From a bacterium Ga0077546 (GTDB lineage: Bacteria > Cyanobacteriota > Vampirovibrionia > Obscuribacterales > Obscuribacteraceae), in contig LNEX01000098.1 in assembly GCA_001464165.1 (NCBI GenBank), positions 1 through 10,348 of the forward strand: a DNA stretch of 10,348 nucleotides, in the 5' to 3' direction. Shown one piece after another: positions 1-6,999 of this stretch. A model generated the notes under the pieces. That model worked only from the letters and a program-made list of their open reading frames with translations. It searched no databases and was not told the origin of the DNA. Numbering within the stretch: position 1 is the first letter of the stretch; each line of letters starts with the position of its first letter. A program made the translations under genes and the position numbers.

Positions 1-3000
1 CATTGCATACGCCGCCACCCTTTCCGGACCTGGCTTGTTCGAGGAACTCACCCAAGAGAACACGTTTGTTAGCAGTTTCAGTTGAGAAGCGAAGATAGTT
101 TTCTGTTAGCTGTTCTTGCGACCAGCCACCTGGCGTCATACTTTCTTTTACATGCTTGGAAAGAGCCTGCGAAAGAGCCTCAGGGTCATTTCTAAGATGG
201 TCAAAACGCACCCTGGCATCTTCGATAAACTTTGAAAGCACACGATCTTGAGATCTATCAACGACTATGGCTGGTCTCAACGGATCGTCAAAACTACCAT
301 CTGCTTTGAGCCGGGCATTGTGACCGATGTCTTGGAAGCCATTTTCTAACTTCTCAGAAATTTCAAAGTTTTCGACAAGCCCTCTAGACTGCCGCTGGGC
401 ATCGATACTCAAAACAGTATCTCCCCCGCTGCCTGACAATTGGTATTCCATAAGTTGTCTGGGTAGAACGGCTTCGCTCTCCAGTTCTGCTTCTCCACGG
501 AAAACAATTTCGTCAGCATCATTTCCTAATTTTATACGGTCGCCTTCCTTCAAAGGCGTCTCCGCATTTATGCGCCTGCCATTTACGTATGTACCATTAG
601 ACGAATCAAGATCATTGATGGAGTAGTTTTCGCCACGCTTCGTGATCTTGGCGTGGGTGCGACTGACACTTCCATCCGTGAAGTTTATGTCAGTCAGTGG
701 ATCTCTCCCTAGAAGAAGTTCTTGCTTGTTCAACGTTAATGGTTTGCCCTTGTACTCAAGGCTCGCCGGTAAGGTCTGTTTAAATTCAAACTCAGCTCCA
801 TGACCAAGTCTTATCTTGTCGCCGGATTTGAGTTGAACCTCAGTGTGAATTCTCTCACCATTTACGTATGTACCATTTGTCGAGCCAAGATCTTCAATTT
901 TTGCACCACCAGAACGAATACTCAAGCGCGCATGCCTTCTACTAACATCATCCTGAGAAAAGACTATATCGGTGCCTGGGTCTCGACCAAGAGTAATCTC
1001 AGAGCTAGAAGCTGATATTTTTCTGCCATCACTAAGCACAAGGTAATTATTTGGTTTTGCTTCAGACAAAAGAGCTGCATTTTTCGGATGGTTGTGAACC
1101 ACAGGAAATTCGCGCACTGATATTGGCTTTGACGGAGTTTCGTCTAATTTGAGCTTACCAGCTGCTAGAGCTGCAGGATCTGTATCATACCGCCTGGCTA
1201 GCGCGTACATTGCTGGACGGTCAGTCAGAGTACCAATCTCCTTACCAGAACCTGCTTCAGTTAAATAAATACCGCCACGATGAGGCTGTGATTGATAACC
1301 CTTTAATGCGAGATTTCCGGACCGGTCATAACCTAGAGAAGTGGGCAAAATACCAGACTCCTTTTCAACCTGCCTAAGTTGAGCCTCGGAGAGCCGATTA
1401 CCGGAGGGCAACCCGAATTGAGACTCAATCTTTTGCACAATAGGCAAATCTATTTTTGCAGCAATACTACCACCTGAAAGCTGTGTGATTTCCCAACGAT
1501 CTCTTACAATTCCAACTCTATTGGAGGCACCATTAATGGTATCTACGTTGCCAGATTTGATGGGTGTTTCAAGCCCAAGCTTGGCCTCGGTAAGGATACT
1601 ATCAATGCGCTTCTGAGCTGCGATGGCATCAGCTGGACTTCTGAAATATAACGTGAAAGCTTTGGCGCCTTGATCCTCACCAGTAGGCTTAGAACCATGT
1701 GCCTCGGCATGATTGATTCCATAAAGAGGATCTTGAGTTTTCCAGATGGGTACAAGCTCAGCCAGCTCAGGATCGTTCTTAAGCGCAGGGACTAATACTT
1801 CTTGAAGTCTGGCAAGATCATGGGGCGAATTGCCCGTGACGTGAACCTTGATATCAGTCAATTCTTCTCCAGCCCGGGGAAAGCGGTTGTAGAAGAATCC
1901 ACCAGCAAACTGCAAACGATGGGTTTCTCCGTTTACCTCATACCGACGCAGTCCAATTTCAATGTCTGCATCGATCTTAACTACCGGTCTAGCTTCTGCC
2001 AGGATCGCAGTTTCAGGATTCTGTCGCAGCAATTTGCTGTCGGTCGACTCAACACCTTGCTTCTGTAGCTTACCGTCCGGTGTCTCTGGTCGCAGCACAG
2101 GCGCAGCGTCGTCCAGAGTTGCCACTGGCGTACCTCCATCTCCGAGCTTGCCGATGAGCGAGCTGCCAGTCTTTAGAATGCCATTTAGACCAACAGCCAT
2201 AACACCGCCAGTAACACCGCCTATATTGGCTTCTGCCAAGGTGCGTTTAATATTCTCATTGGCGCTAAGGGCTGGGTCCCACTTTGATAGACGCTCAATA
2301 GCTCCACTGCCAAAGCCACCACCATAACCGGCTACAAAATGCAGACCTTGTTCGGTGCCAGCCTTTTCAACAAAACCACGCTTTGCTAGAGTCTCGCTGG
2401 ATTCTCGCAGAGAGAGCGTGAGAGCTTTTTCAACGACTTCCTCACTTCCTTCCGTAGAAACCTTTGCAGCAATTGCTTTAATGGTTTGCCGAGAAACCTT
2501 ATCACTGCCATCAACAATTGAGTTCTGCACAGCACGCCTTAACTCTTGCTCTAGAGCTTGCTCGCTGCCTTCCTTAAGAAGCTTAGTACCGCCAAGCTCA
2601 AGGCTCTCCTGGCCTAATTTGGTAACAACAGTCTCTGCTGCTTCCTTCGAAATGTTGTTACCGAGCTTAAGAGCACTAGCAGCTTGAGCTGGCCCTAAGG
2701 TGTTCAACAAAGTGTTAAGTGAGCCCTTCGAAAAATCAGTGGCCACTTCTTCAACGTTGCCATAGCCGTCACCAATAAGCGCTTTGTTGCCAATCACCTT
2801 AACCGTGCCACCAGCGACCGTTGCACCCAGTACCACAGGAGTACTAGCACCAGCAGTGAGAAGAAGAGAGCCACCAATAATTACACCATCGGTGACTTGA
2901 TTTGCCCGCTCAGCCTTGTCCGCCTGCCATTTTGTGTAGCCCTCAGAAGCTTGGGTGAATAGCGCTTGCTGTTTGGCCAAGGGCAAGTCTTCAAATTTAG

Positions 3001-5866
3001 CGCTGGCAGTCTCCACTGCCTTAACAAAAGTTGAACCGTTTTCAATGGCATTGGCCTTCACACCAGAATCAAACCCGCCAAGCAAACCTGATTCACTCTT
3101 GCGGCGATCATCAGCTAAAACGTCTAACTGTTCAGCACTATTCTGTTTTCCAACCTGTAGTAAAGCCTTTACCGCAGACTGCTCTTCACTCGGTATTTTT
3201 GTGAGGATATCAGACAAGCTACTTTGATACGTCTTGGCATAAGTATCATTGAAGAGACTGCGCTGCTCTGGCTTGACTTGCTCTAGTATTGACTTAACTT
3301 GCCCTATTTCTTCGCTATTTAGTGACTGACTAGTAATTGTAGCGGCTCGCAGTTGGGCCAGCGGTGTCAGTTGACCAGTGGTAATGATTTCTTGAGCTAA
3401 CTGCTTTTCAGCTGCACTATCGAACCTTCCGTATACTTGACTCTGTACTCGCTTATCTTCTTCAGACTGGGGATTGTTGTTTAGTAAAGCAGCTTTTTCT
3501 TGAGCAGATAGATTTGTCAATGATTTGTAAGCATCAAGATCGCGCTCTGTGTGACTTAGCTTCTCACCGATGTCGACCTTTCCATTCTTCTCAAAAAGTT
3601 GCTCAGCAAGCGGTCTGTAAATAGAATCAAAATTACTCCCGCCTTGCTCGTTGTAGATCACTTCTCCGGATCTATTAACTGCCTGGCTAAGACTTCTTTC
3701 AAGTTGCTGCTTAACGGCTCTGTCTTCTTCTGTCAGCGGATGTTTAAGACGAGCTATGGCCGTTGGATCAGACTTCAAATAACTCTCGATATTATCTATT
3801 GTCTTTGGCAAATTATCGTTATTTAGCCCACCAACAACTACTTTATCTAGCGCTGTAAGAGCTGGCTCTTTACCATCGATTGTCTGACGAAGTAACCTCT
3901 GGGCTGCAATGCGACTATCACTATTCTCCCCGAGTGTTTCGTTCAATTGGGCATCAAGAGTGGTGCGATAAGTTGCATCTTTCTTGTAGCGAGTTCTCTC
4001 ATCCACACTCATGGTCAAAATATCAGAAATCGCTTTGCCTTGGTCACTTTCAGTAGCACCCTTGCCCAAATCTTGAAGTCTTTCAACTGTTGTCCGACCT
4101 ACCTCTTTCGACTTTTCGTACGAGCCAGCTTCTAACTTGCGATCGATGATGACATTGACACGCTCTAGCTCATCTTTAGGCAGATAGCTACTAAGACTAT
4201 GGTTCAACTCAGAGCGGAAGTTTTTATCAGTCTTCAGTCTGTTGTAGTCTTCTTGTGTTAGCTGCTTATCGACAATACTGTAAACATCTTTTTTATCATG
4301 ACCAGAGCCAATACCAAGCACTCCATCTGAATGGGTCTGAGCCAGCTTAGAGATGATGTTATCGCCATATAGAGCTTGAGCCTTGATATCACTAGCAACC
4401 CGCGGGTTGAAACTATTGTTGAGATTTTGCTCTAACTTTCTATAGGTTTCCATCGAAGCAATATCTTGGGCAGAAGTGTCGGCTGGGCAAACATCCAACT
4501 TCGACAGTTCACGGCCACGTAGAAGCGCTTCTCGCTGTTCCGTGCTCATAGACTTAACAGACTCGCGCACTCCGCTTTCGTCGGTGCCAAATAGGCTCTG
4601 GTGAAACTCTATTTTAGTGCTTGTTTGAGTTTCTCCATACTTAGCTAGATCTTGGGCAGTTTTTAAATTATTCCCTTCAAAAACAGTTGGCAGTAAATCA
4701 GCATTGCCACGCTTATTGAAAAGTTCTCTTGCTTGCGAACTATTGCCCAAACCTTCGCGGAGCATATCAATGTCTTTAGCTTGAACAGCCAGATTGGCAA
4801 TCTCAGCATTCAACTCTGGATTCTTGGCCCGCTCGTCACTTCCTTTCAAATAGATTGAAATTGCCTTTTTGTCTTCATCTCGAAGCCCTGGGGTCTCAAG
4901 CAATATCTGCTCTAAAGACTTACCATTCTTGGCAAGCGACTCCTTATTGGCCTGGGCTATCTCAGTACTATTCATTACTGAGACCTGCTCACGCAATTCT
5001 CTGCGGCCGGCAGTAAGCTCTTTGTCCGATTCAGAACGCTGGTACTCACTGACTAACTTCACGCCAAGGTTTGCGACCCCAACTACATCGGTGATTGGCT
5101 TTAAAGAATCTTTTGTCTGCCTGTCAGCGGCCGTCTCAGCTAGCCGCTGGGTCGCTGTCTCTATGCGGGCAAACTTACTCTCAGGATTCTCAATGGTAGC
5201 CTTAAACCGCGCTGCATCATCTTTTGGTAATTGAGACTCGAGGTCTTTTACCAAACTGCCACCACGATTTTCGGTATATGCAATCTCAAGACGTTGCATA
5301 GTCTCTTTATCACGGGGCAGGCTACTAAGTGTTGCCTCAACTTTTTTGCTGTCACCACCTCGTATATCGCCTATCCACTTACCTTCTTGTAGAGCCAAGT
5401 CTTCGCGCAATTTCTTGGCAGTAACGGTTATTACTTCATCGGAAGGTCTATCTTGCGGCTTAACTTTCTCAGTTGTTTCGCTCCTCTCAACTTTGTCTTG
5501 CTTCGACTCTTTAACAGGATAAATGGGCTTAGTAAAATCAAGCGTTGTCTCAACTTTCTTCTCCGGCTCTGTCTTCTTGTCTGACTCTGCCTTCTTGTCT
5601 GAGTCTGTCTTCTTGTCTGACTCTGACTTCGATGGCGGCTTATGATCTTTATTGTTATCGAGCTTAGCCTGAGCGGCGGCGATTTCAGCCTTTTTGGCAG
5701 CAGCCGCTGCGGCCTCGGCAGCCTTGCGAGCAATCTCTGCCTGCCGTGCTATTTCAGCCTGACGTGCAATTTCTGCGGCAATTCGAGCAGCAGCCGCAGC
5801 TGCCTCACTTGCCGCTTGAGTGGCGCCATTATCACGTGCACGAGCAACTTCTGAGCCCTTCGCCAT
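1..5866 (-). CDS. Giant modular protein with annexin-like repeats, tandem FHA domains and a truncated transglutaminase-like C-terminus (partial)
   Basis: An uninterrupted frame of 1955 codons runs from ATG at 5866 to the left edge, so the C-terminus is missing. The start is fixed by an in-frame stop just upstream (complement of 5882-5884) and an AGGA ribosome-binding site 8 nt before ATG. Residues about 20-70 are an Ala-rich coiled coil; 83-106 are SDKK-type repeats; 170-905 hold helical modules of about 55-60 residues resembling annexin repeats (for example around 170-228, 516-575 and 850-905, with GTDE at 427-430). Residues 992-1035 and 1176-1250 are Gly-rich and hydrophobic; 1099-1158 are a 20-residue tandem repeat. 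FHA1 (about 1606-1692) has GR 1627-1628, SRRH 1642-1645 and STNGTYVNG 1662-1670. FHA2 (about 1703-1790) has GR 1720-1721, SRTH 1735-1738 and SNGTYVNG 1756-1763. FHA domains bind phosphothreonine peptides. The last residues, GGGVCN with Cys1954, look like the nucleophile region of a transglutaminase/EDR1-like domain. There is no signal peptide. Role is inferred: phospho-dependent scaffold or effector. The FHA call is firm, the other domains are tentative. Confidence 0.93.
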   Translation of the reverse strand, partial: MAKGSEVARARDNGATQAASEAAAAAARIAAEIARQAEIARQAEIARKAAEAAAAAAKKAEIAAAQAKLDNNKDHKPPSKSESDKKTDSDKKAESDKKTEPEKKVETTLDFTKPIYPVKESKQDKVERSETTEKVKPQDRPSDEVITVTAKKLREDLALQEGKWIGDIRGGDSKKVEATLSSLPRDKETMQRLEIAYTENRGGSLVKDLESQLPKDDAARFKATIENPESKFARIETATQRLAETAADRQTKDSLKPITDVVGVANLGVKLVSEYQRSESDKELTAGRRELREQVSVMNSTEIAQANKESLAKNGKSLEQILLETPGLRDEDKKAISIYLKGSDERAKNPELNAEIANLAVQAKDIDMLREGLGNSSQARELFNKRGNADLLPTVFEGNNLKTAQDLAKYGETQTSTKIEFHQSLFGTDESGVRESVKSMSTEQREALLRGRELSKLDVCPADTSAQDIASMETYRKLEQNLNNSFNPRVASDIKAQALYGDNIISKLAQTHSDGVLGIGSGHDKKDVYSIVDKQLTQEDYNRLKTDKNFRSELNHSLSSYLPKDELERVNVIIDRKLEAGSYEKSKEVGRTTVERLQDLGKGATESDQGKAISDILTMSVDERTRYKKDATYRTTLDAQLNETLGENSDSRIAAQRLLRQTIDGKEPALTALDKVVVGGLNNDNLPKTIDNIESYLKSDPTAIARLKHPLTEEDRAVKQQLERSLSQAVNRSGEVIYNEQGGSNFDSIYRPLAEQLFEKNGKVDIGEKLSHTERDLDAYKSLTNLSAQEKAALLNNNPQSEEDKRVQSQVYGRFDSAAEKQLAQEIITTGQLTPLAQLRAATITSQSLNSEEIGQVKSILEQVKPEQRSLFNDTYAKTYQSSLSDILTKIPSEEQSAVKALLQVGKQNSAEQLDVLADDRRKSESGLLGGFDSGVKANAIENGSTFVKAVETASAKFEDLPLAKQQALFTQASEGYTKWQADKAERANQVTDGVIIGGSLLLTAGASTPVVLGATVAGGTVKVIGNKALIGDGYGNVEEVATDFSKGSLNTLLNTLGPAQAASALKLGNNISKEAAETVVTKLGQESLELGGTKLLKEGSEQALEQELRRAVQNSIVDGSDKVSRQTIKAIAAKVSTEGSEEVVEKALTLSLRESSETLAKRGFVEKAGTEQGLHFVAGYGGGFGSGAIERLSKWDPALSANENIKRTLAEANIGGVTGGVMAVGLNGILKTGSSLIGKLGDGGTPVATLDDAAPVLRPETPDGKLQKQGVESTDSKLLRQNPETAILAEARPVVKIDADIEIGLRRYEVNGETHRLQFAGGFFYNRFPRAGEELTDIKVHVTGNSPHDLARLQEVLVPALKNDPELAELVPIWKTQDPLYGINHAEAHGSKPTGEDQGAKAFTLYFRSPADAIAAQKRIDSILTEAKLGLETPIKSGNVDTINGASNRVGIVRDRWEITQLSGGSIAAKIDLPIVQKIESQFGLPSGNRLSEAQLRQVEKESGILPTSLGYDRSGNLALKGYQSQPHRGGIYLTEAGSGKEIGTLTDRPAMYALARRYDTDPAALAAGKLKLDETPSKPISVREFPVVHNHPKNAALLSEAKPNNYLVLSDGRKISASSSEITLGRDPGTDIVFSQDDVSRRHARLSIRSGGAKIEDLGSTNGTYVNGERIHTEVQLKSGDKIRLGHGAEFEFKQTLPASLEYKGKPLTLNKQELLLGRDPLTDINFTDGSVSRTHAKITKRGENYSINDLDSSNGTYVNGRRINAETPLKEGDRIKLGNDADEIVFRGEAELESEAVLPRQLMEYQLSGSGGDTVLSIDAQRQSRGLVENFEISEKLENGFQDIGHNARLKADGSFDDPLRPAIVVDRSQDRVLSKFIEDARVRFDHLRNDPEALSQALSKHVKESMTPGGWSQEQLTENYLRFSTETANKRVLLGEFLEQARSGKGGGVCN
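579..877 (-). repeat. 20-nt identical segments shared by the two FHA domains (579-598 and 858-877)
   Basis: The sequence ccatttacgtatgtaccatt occurs twice, 279 bp (93 codons) apart, encoding the NGTYVNG core of both FHA domains. Identity at every third codon position over this stretch suggests that the tandem FHA domains arose by duplication, with the core kept or homogenised, while the rest has diverged. Confidence 0.8.
2393..2572 (-). repeat. 60-nt (20-residue) in-frame repeat with (E/D)GS(E/D) start
   Basis: Three copies with exact 20-residue period begin at residues 1099 (EGSEQALEQEL), 1119 (DGSDKVSRQTI) and 1139 (EGSEEVVEKAL). Each starts with acidic-Gly-Ser-acidic and continues as an amphipathic helix. 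Looser relatives flank the array (EAAE at 1075, ESSE at 1155). Conservation is at protein level only. The array links two Gly-rich hydrophobic stretches. Confidence 0.7.
5549..5620 (-). repeat. 18-nt in-frame tandem repeat (SDKKxE hexapeptide)
   Basis: Four units encode SDKKTD, SDKKAE, SDKKTE and the degenerate PEKKVE (residues 83-106). The first three are nearly identical at the DNA level (1-2 differences per 18 nt), unlike the neighbouring IARQAE array, which suggests recent slippage expansion. The segment is a highly charged, probably disordered linker between the N-terminal coiled coil and the helical repeat region. Confidence 0.85.
5717..5770 (-). repeat. 18-nt in-frame tandem repeat (IARQAE hexapeptide)
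   Basis: Three consecutive 18-nt units encode IARQAE, IARQAE and IARKAA (residues 33-50) inside the Ala-rich N-terminal coiled coil of the giant protein. The codons differ between copies (GAA/GAG, CGT/CGG/CGC), so the amino-acid pattern rather than the DNA has been kept. Such alternation of Ala with Arg/Lys/Glu favours a long single helix or a coiled coil. Confidence 0.8.
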
Positions 5867-5874
5867 TTGACTGA

Positions 5875-5878
5875 TCCT
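5875..5878 (-). promoter_or_regulatory. Ribosome-binding site of the giant gene
   Basis: AGGA on the minus strand lies 8 nt before ATG at 5866. It supports this start, which is also the only one possible downstream of the in-frame stop at 5882-5884. Confidence 0.6.
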
Positions 5879-5908
5879 AAGTTAAGTGGGGGGAATACGA
5901 CCCTTGAC

Positions 5909-5925
5909 AACAGCACTATGCTGTT
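5909..5925. promoter_or_regulatory. 17-bp perfect palindrome in the divergent intergenic region (operator or mRNA hairpin)
   Basis: AACAGCA-CTA-TGCTGTT has 7-bp arms and a 3-bp centre. It lies 43-59 bp upstream of the giant gene's ATG and overlaps the last base of a perfect TTGACA hexamer (5904-5909) on the plus strand. No matching -10 box sits 16-18 bp after that hexamer, so the hexamer may be chance. No T-run follows on either strand, so a terminator is unlikely. It could be a dimeric-regulator operator or a 5' UTR hairpin for the giant gene. Confidence 0.4.
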
Positions 5926-6050
5926 TCCTTTGTGACAAATCCATACGAGACCGTCTGGCGGTTGAATAGGTACAATGAACTCAACGTCGCCGCAACATCA
6001 GCTAAGACACTGGCACCAACCAGTAACGTGAAACAAGAAAGGCTCTCGAT

Positions 6051-6746
6051 ATGACTCAGATGAACGGCAACAGCCATTGGCAAACTTTCTTGCTTTTGTT
6101 TCTTGCGACGATAGCTTCAATCGTTATTATCAGCAGTCCGGAATCGGCCGCACAATCAAGAGAAACTGGCTATAAGCTCGAACAAACTAATAAAATTCTT
6201 GGCAGAGAGAACATATACACAACCAAGAACAAACTTCGTATTGACGTTCTTAATCGACAATTGACCTGTATTTTCAAAGATAACAAAGTATTCCTACTCA
6301 ATCACCGCACAAAACGAATGTGCCTTGTTCCTATTAAGAGCTGGAAACCTTTCCTAGCTGGAAACCTAATGTTGATTACTGGCAATCAAGACGCCTCGAT
6401 GGGATTAAGGTGGAAGAAGGTAAAGACTCAGACATTTGAGACGATAAGCTGCGACAAGATGACAACAAATAATAGACAAGCGATTCTTCTAATTGGTCGC
6501 AACTTGCCACAGCTAGCTGATGCTGGCGAATTCATAATGCGATTCAACGGCTTGCCTTTCGAACAAGCCAATTTGAAAAATGGTATTCCAATCGGTTTAA
6601 CCTACACAGACCGAGAACAAGGGCCACAAATGGTGCTCAGCACAAATAAAGTAACTTTCTGCGATGTAGACCCTACTCATTTCCAAATTCCTCAAAACTT
6701 CAAACTTGTCAAAGAAGAAGTTCAGCTAGATGACTTTCTAGAATAA
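6051..6746 (+). CDS. Secreted/periplasmic protein of unknown function, paralogue of the protein at 9237-10043
   Basis: A 231-residue protein. The start is supported by AGAAAGG at 6036-6042, 8 nt before ATG. Residues 1-34 look like a signal peptide: polar start, hydrophobic stretch 13-29, then SAA before Gln35 as a plausible signal-peptidase I site. The mature part has alternating hydrophobic/polar beta-type pattern (KLRIDVLNRQLTCIF, KVFLLNHRTKRM), a WKK motif, Cys in ETISCDK, and the C-terminal elements GIPIGLTYTD, LSTNKV and PQNFKL. The same elements recur in order in the protein at 9237-10043. The beta-rich pattern, about 200-residue length and signal peptide recall LolA-fold or DUF4412-type envelope proteins, but I cannot assign a family. 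It is transcribed divergently from the giant gene across 184 bp. No lipobox Cys is present, so it is probably soluble periplasmic or exported. Function unknown. Confidence 0.88.
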   Translation: MTQMNGNSHWQTFLLLFLATIASIVIISSPESAAQSRETGYKLEQTNKILGRENIYTTKNKLRIDVLNRQLTCIFKDNKVFLLNHRTKRMCLVPIKSWKPFLAGNLMLITGNQDASMGLRWKKVKTQTFETISCDKMTTNNRQAILLIGRNLPQLADAGEFIMRFNGLPFEQANLKNGIPIGLTYTDREQGPQMVLSTNKVTFCDVDPTHFQIPQNFKLVKEEVQLDDFLE

Positions 6747-6999
6747 ATTTCCGCGCCCGACTAAACTGTCATCATCCAATTACAAATAAAGTTATTCGTT
6801 GCCAAAGTTTCGCTGGCGAAAGCCTCTGTACAACTAGGTTTCAGGATATCTTAGAGTTTTCTCAAACATCTTCACTTTATACTCTAGCTACAACTGATAT
6901 ATTTCGATCACGCTATAGCTGCAGACTTCGCATTTATCGGCAGCTCCACACAAATTCACTGCATACTTGTCAATTTCCTAGAAAGATTCTTGGTGCCCA
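6747..6999. other. 253-bp intergenic region with a short palindrome
   Basis: No open frame with a ribosome-binding site was found. A TATACT hexamer at 6878-6883 could be a -10 box for the downstream gene, but no convincing -35 box is correctly spaced. No hairpin followed by a T-run, so no clear terminator for 6051-6746. Confidence 0.5.
6808..6821. promoter_or_regulatory. 14-bp palindrome TTTCGCTGGCGAAA
   Basis: Six-bp arms TTTCGC/GCGAAA around TG, about 60 bp after the stop of 6051-6746 and 190 bp before the next gene. As RNA it could fold as a 5-bp stem with a CTGG loop, but there is no T-run after it. It is either a weak operator-like site or chance. Confidence 0.25.

Noticed and set aside
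5549..5770. CRISPR array
   Set aside because: The repeats are head-to-tail 18-nt coding units without spacers, in frame within an open gene.
327..5854. Many short open frames on both strands inside 1-5866 (for example 1962-2327 plus, 4869-5234 plus, 5431-5733 minus)
   Set aside because: They overlap the continuous 1955-codon minus-strand frame, which has FHA motifs and a ribosome-binding site. Their products have the skewed Ser/Arg composition of shadow frames.
5904..5932. TTGACA as the -35 of a promoter for 6051-6746
   Set aside because: No -10-like hexamer occurs 15-19 bp downstream; the hexamer alone is not enough.
6808..6821. Rho-independent terminator for 6051-6746
   Set aside because: The short stem is not followed by a T-run.
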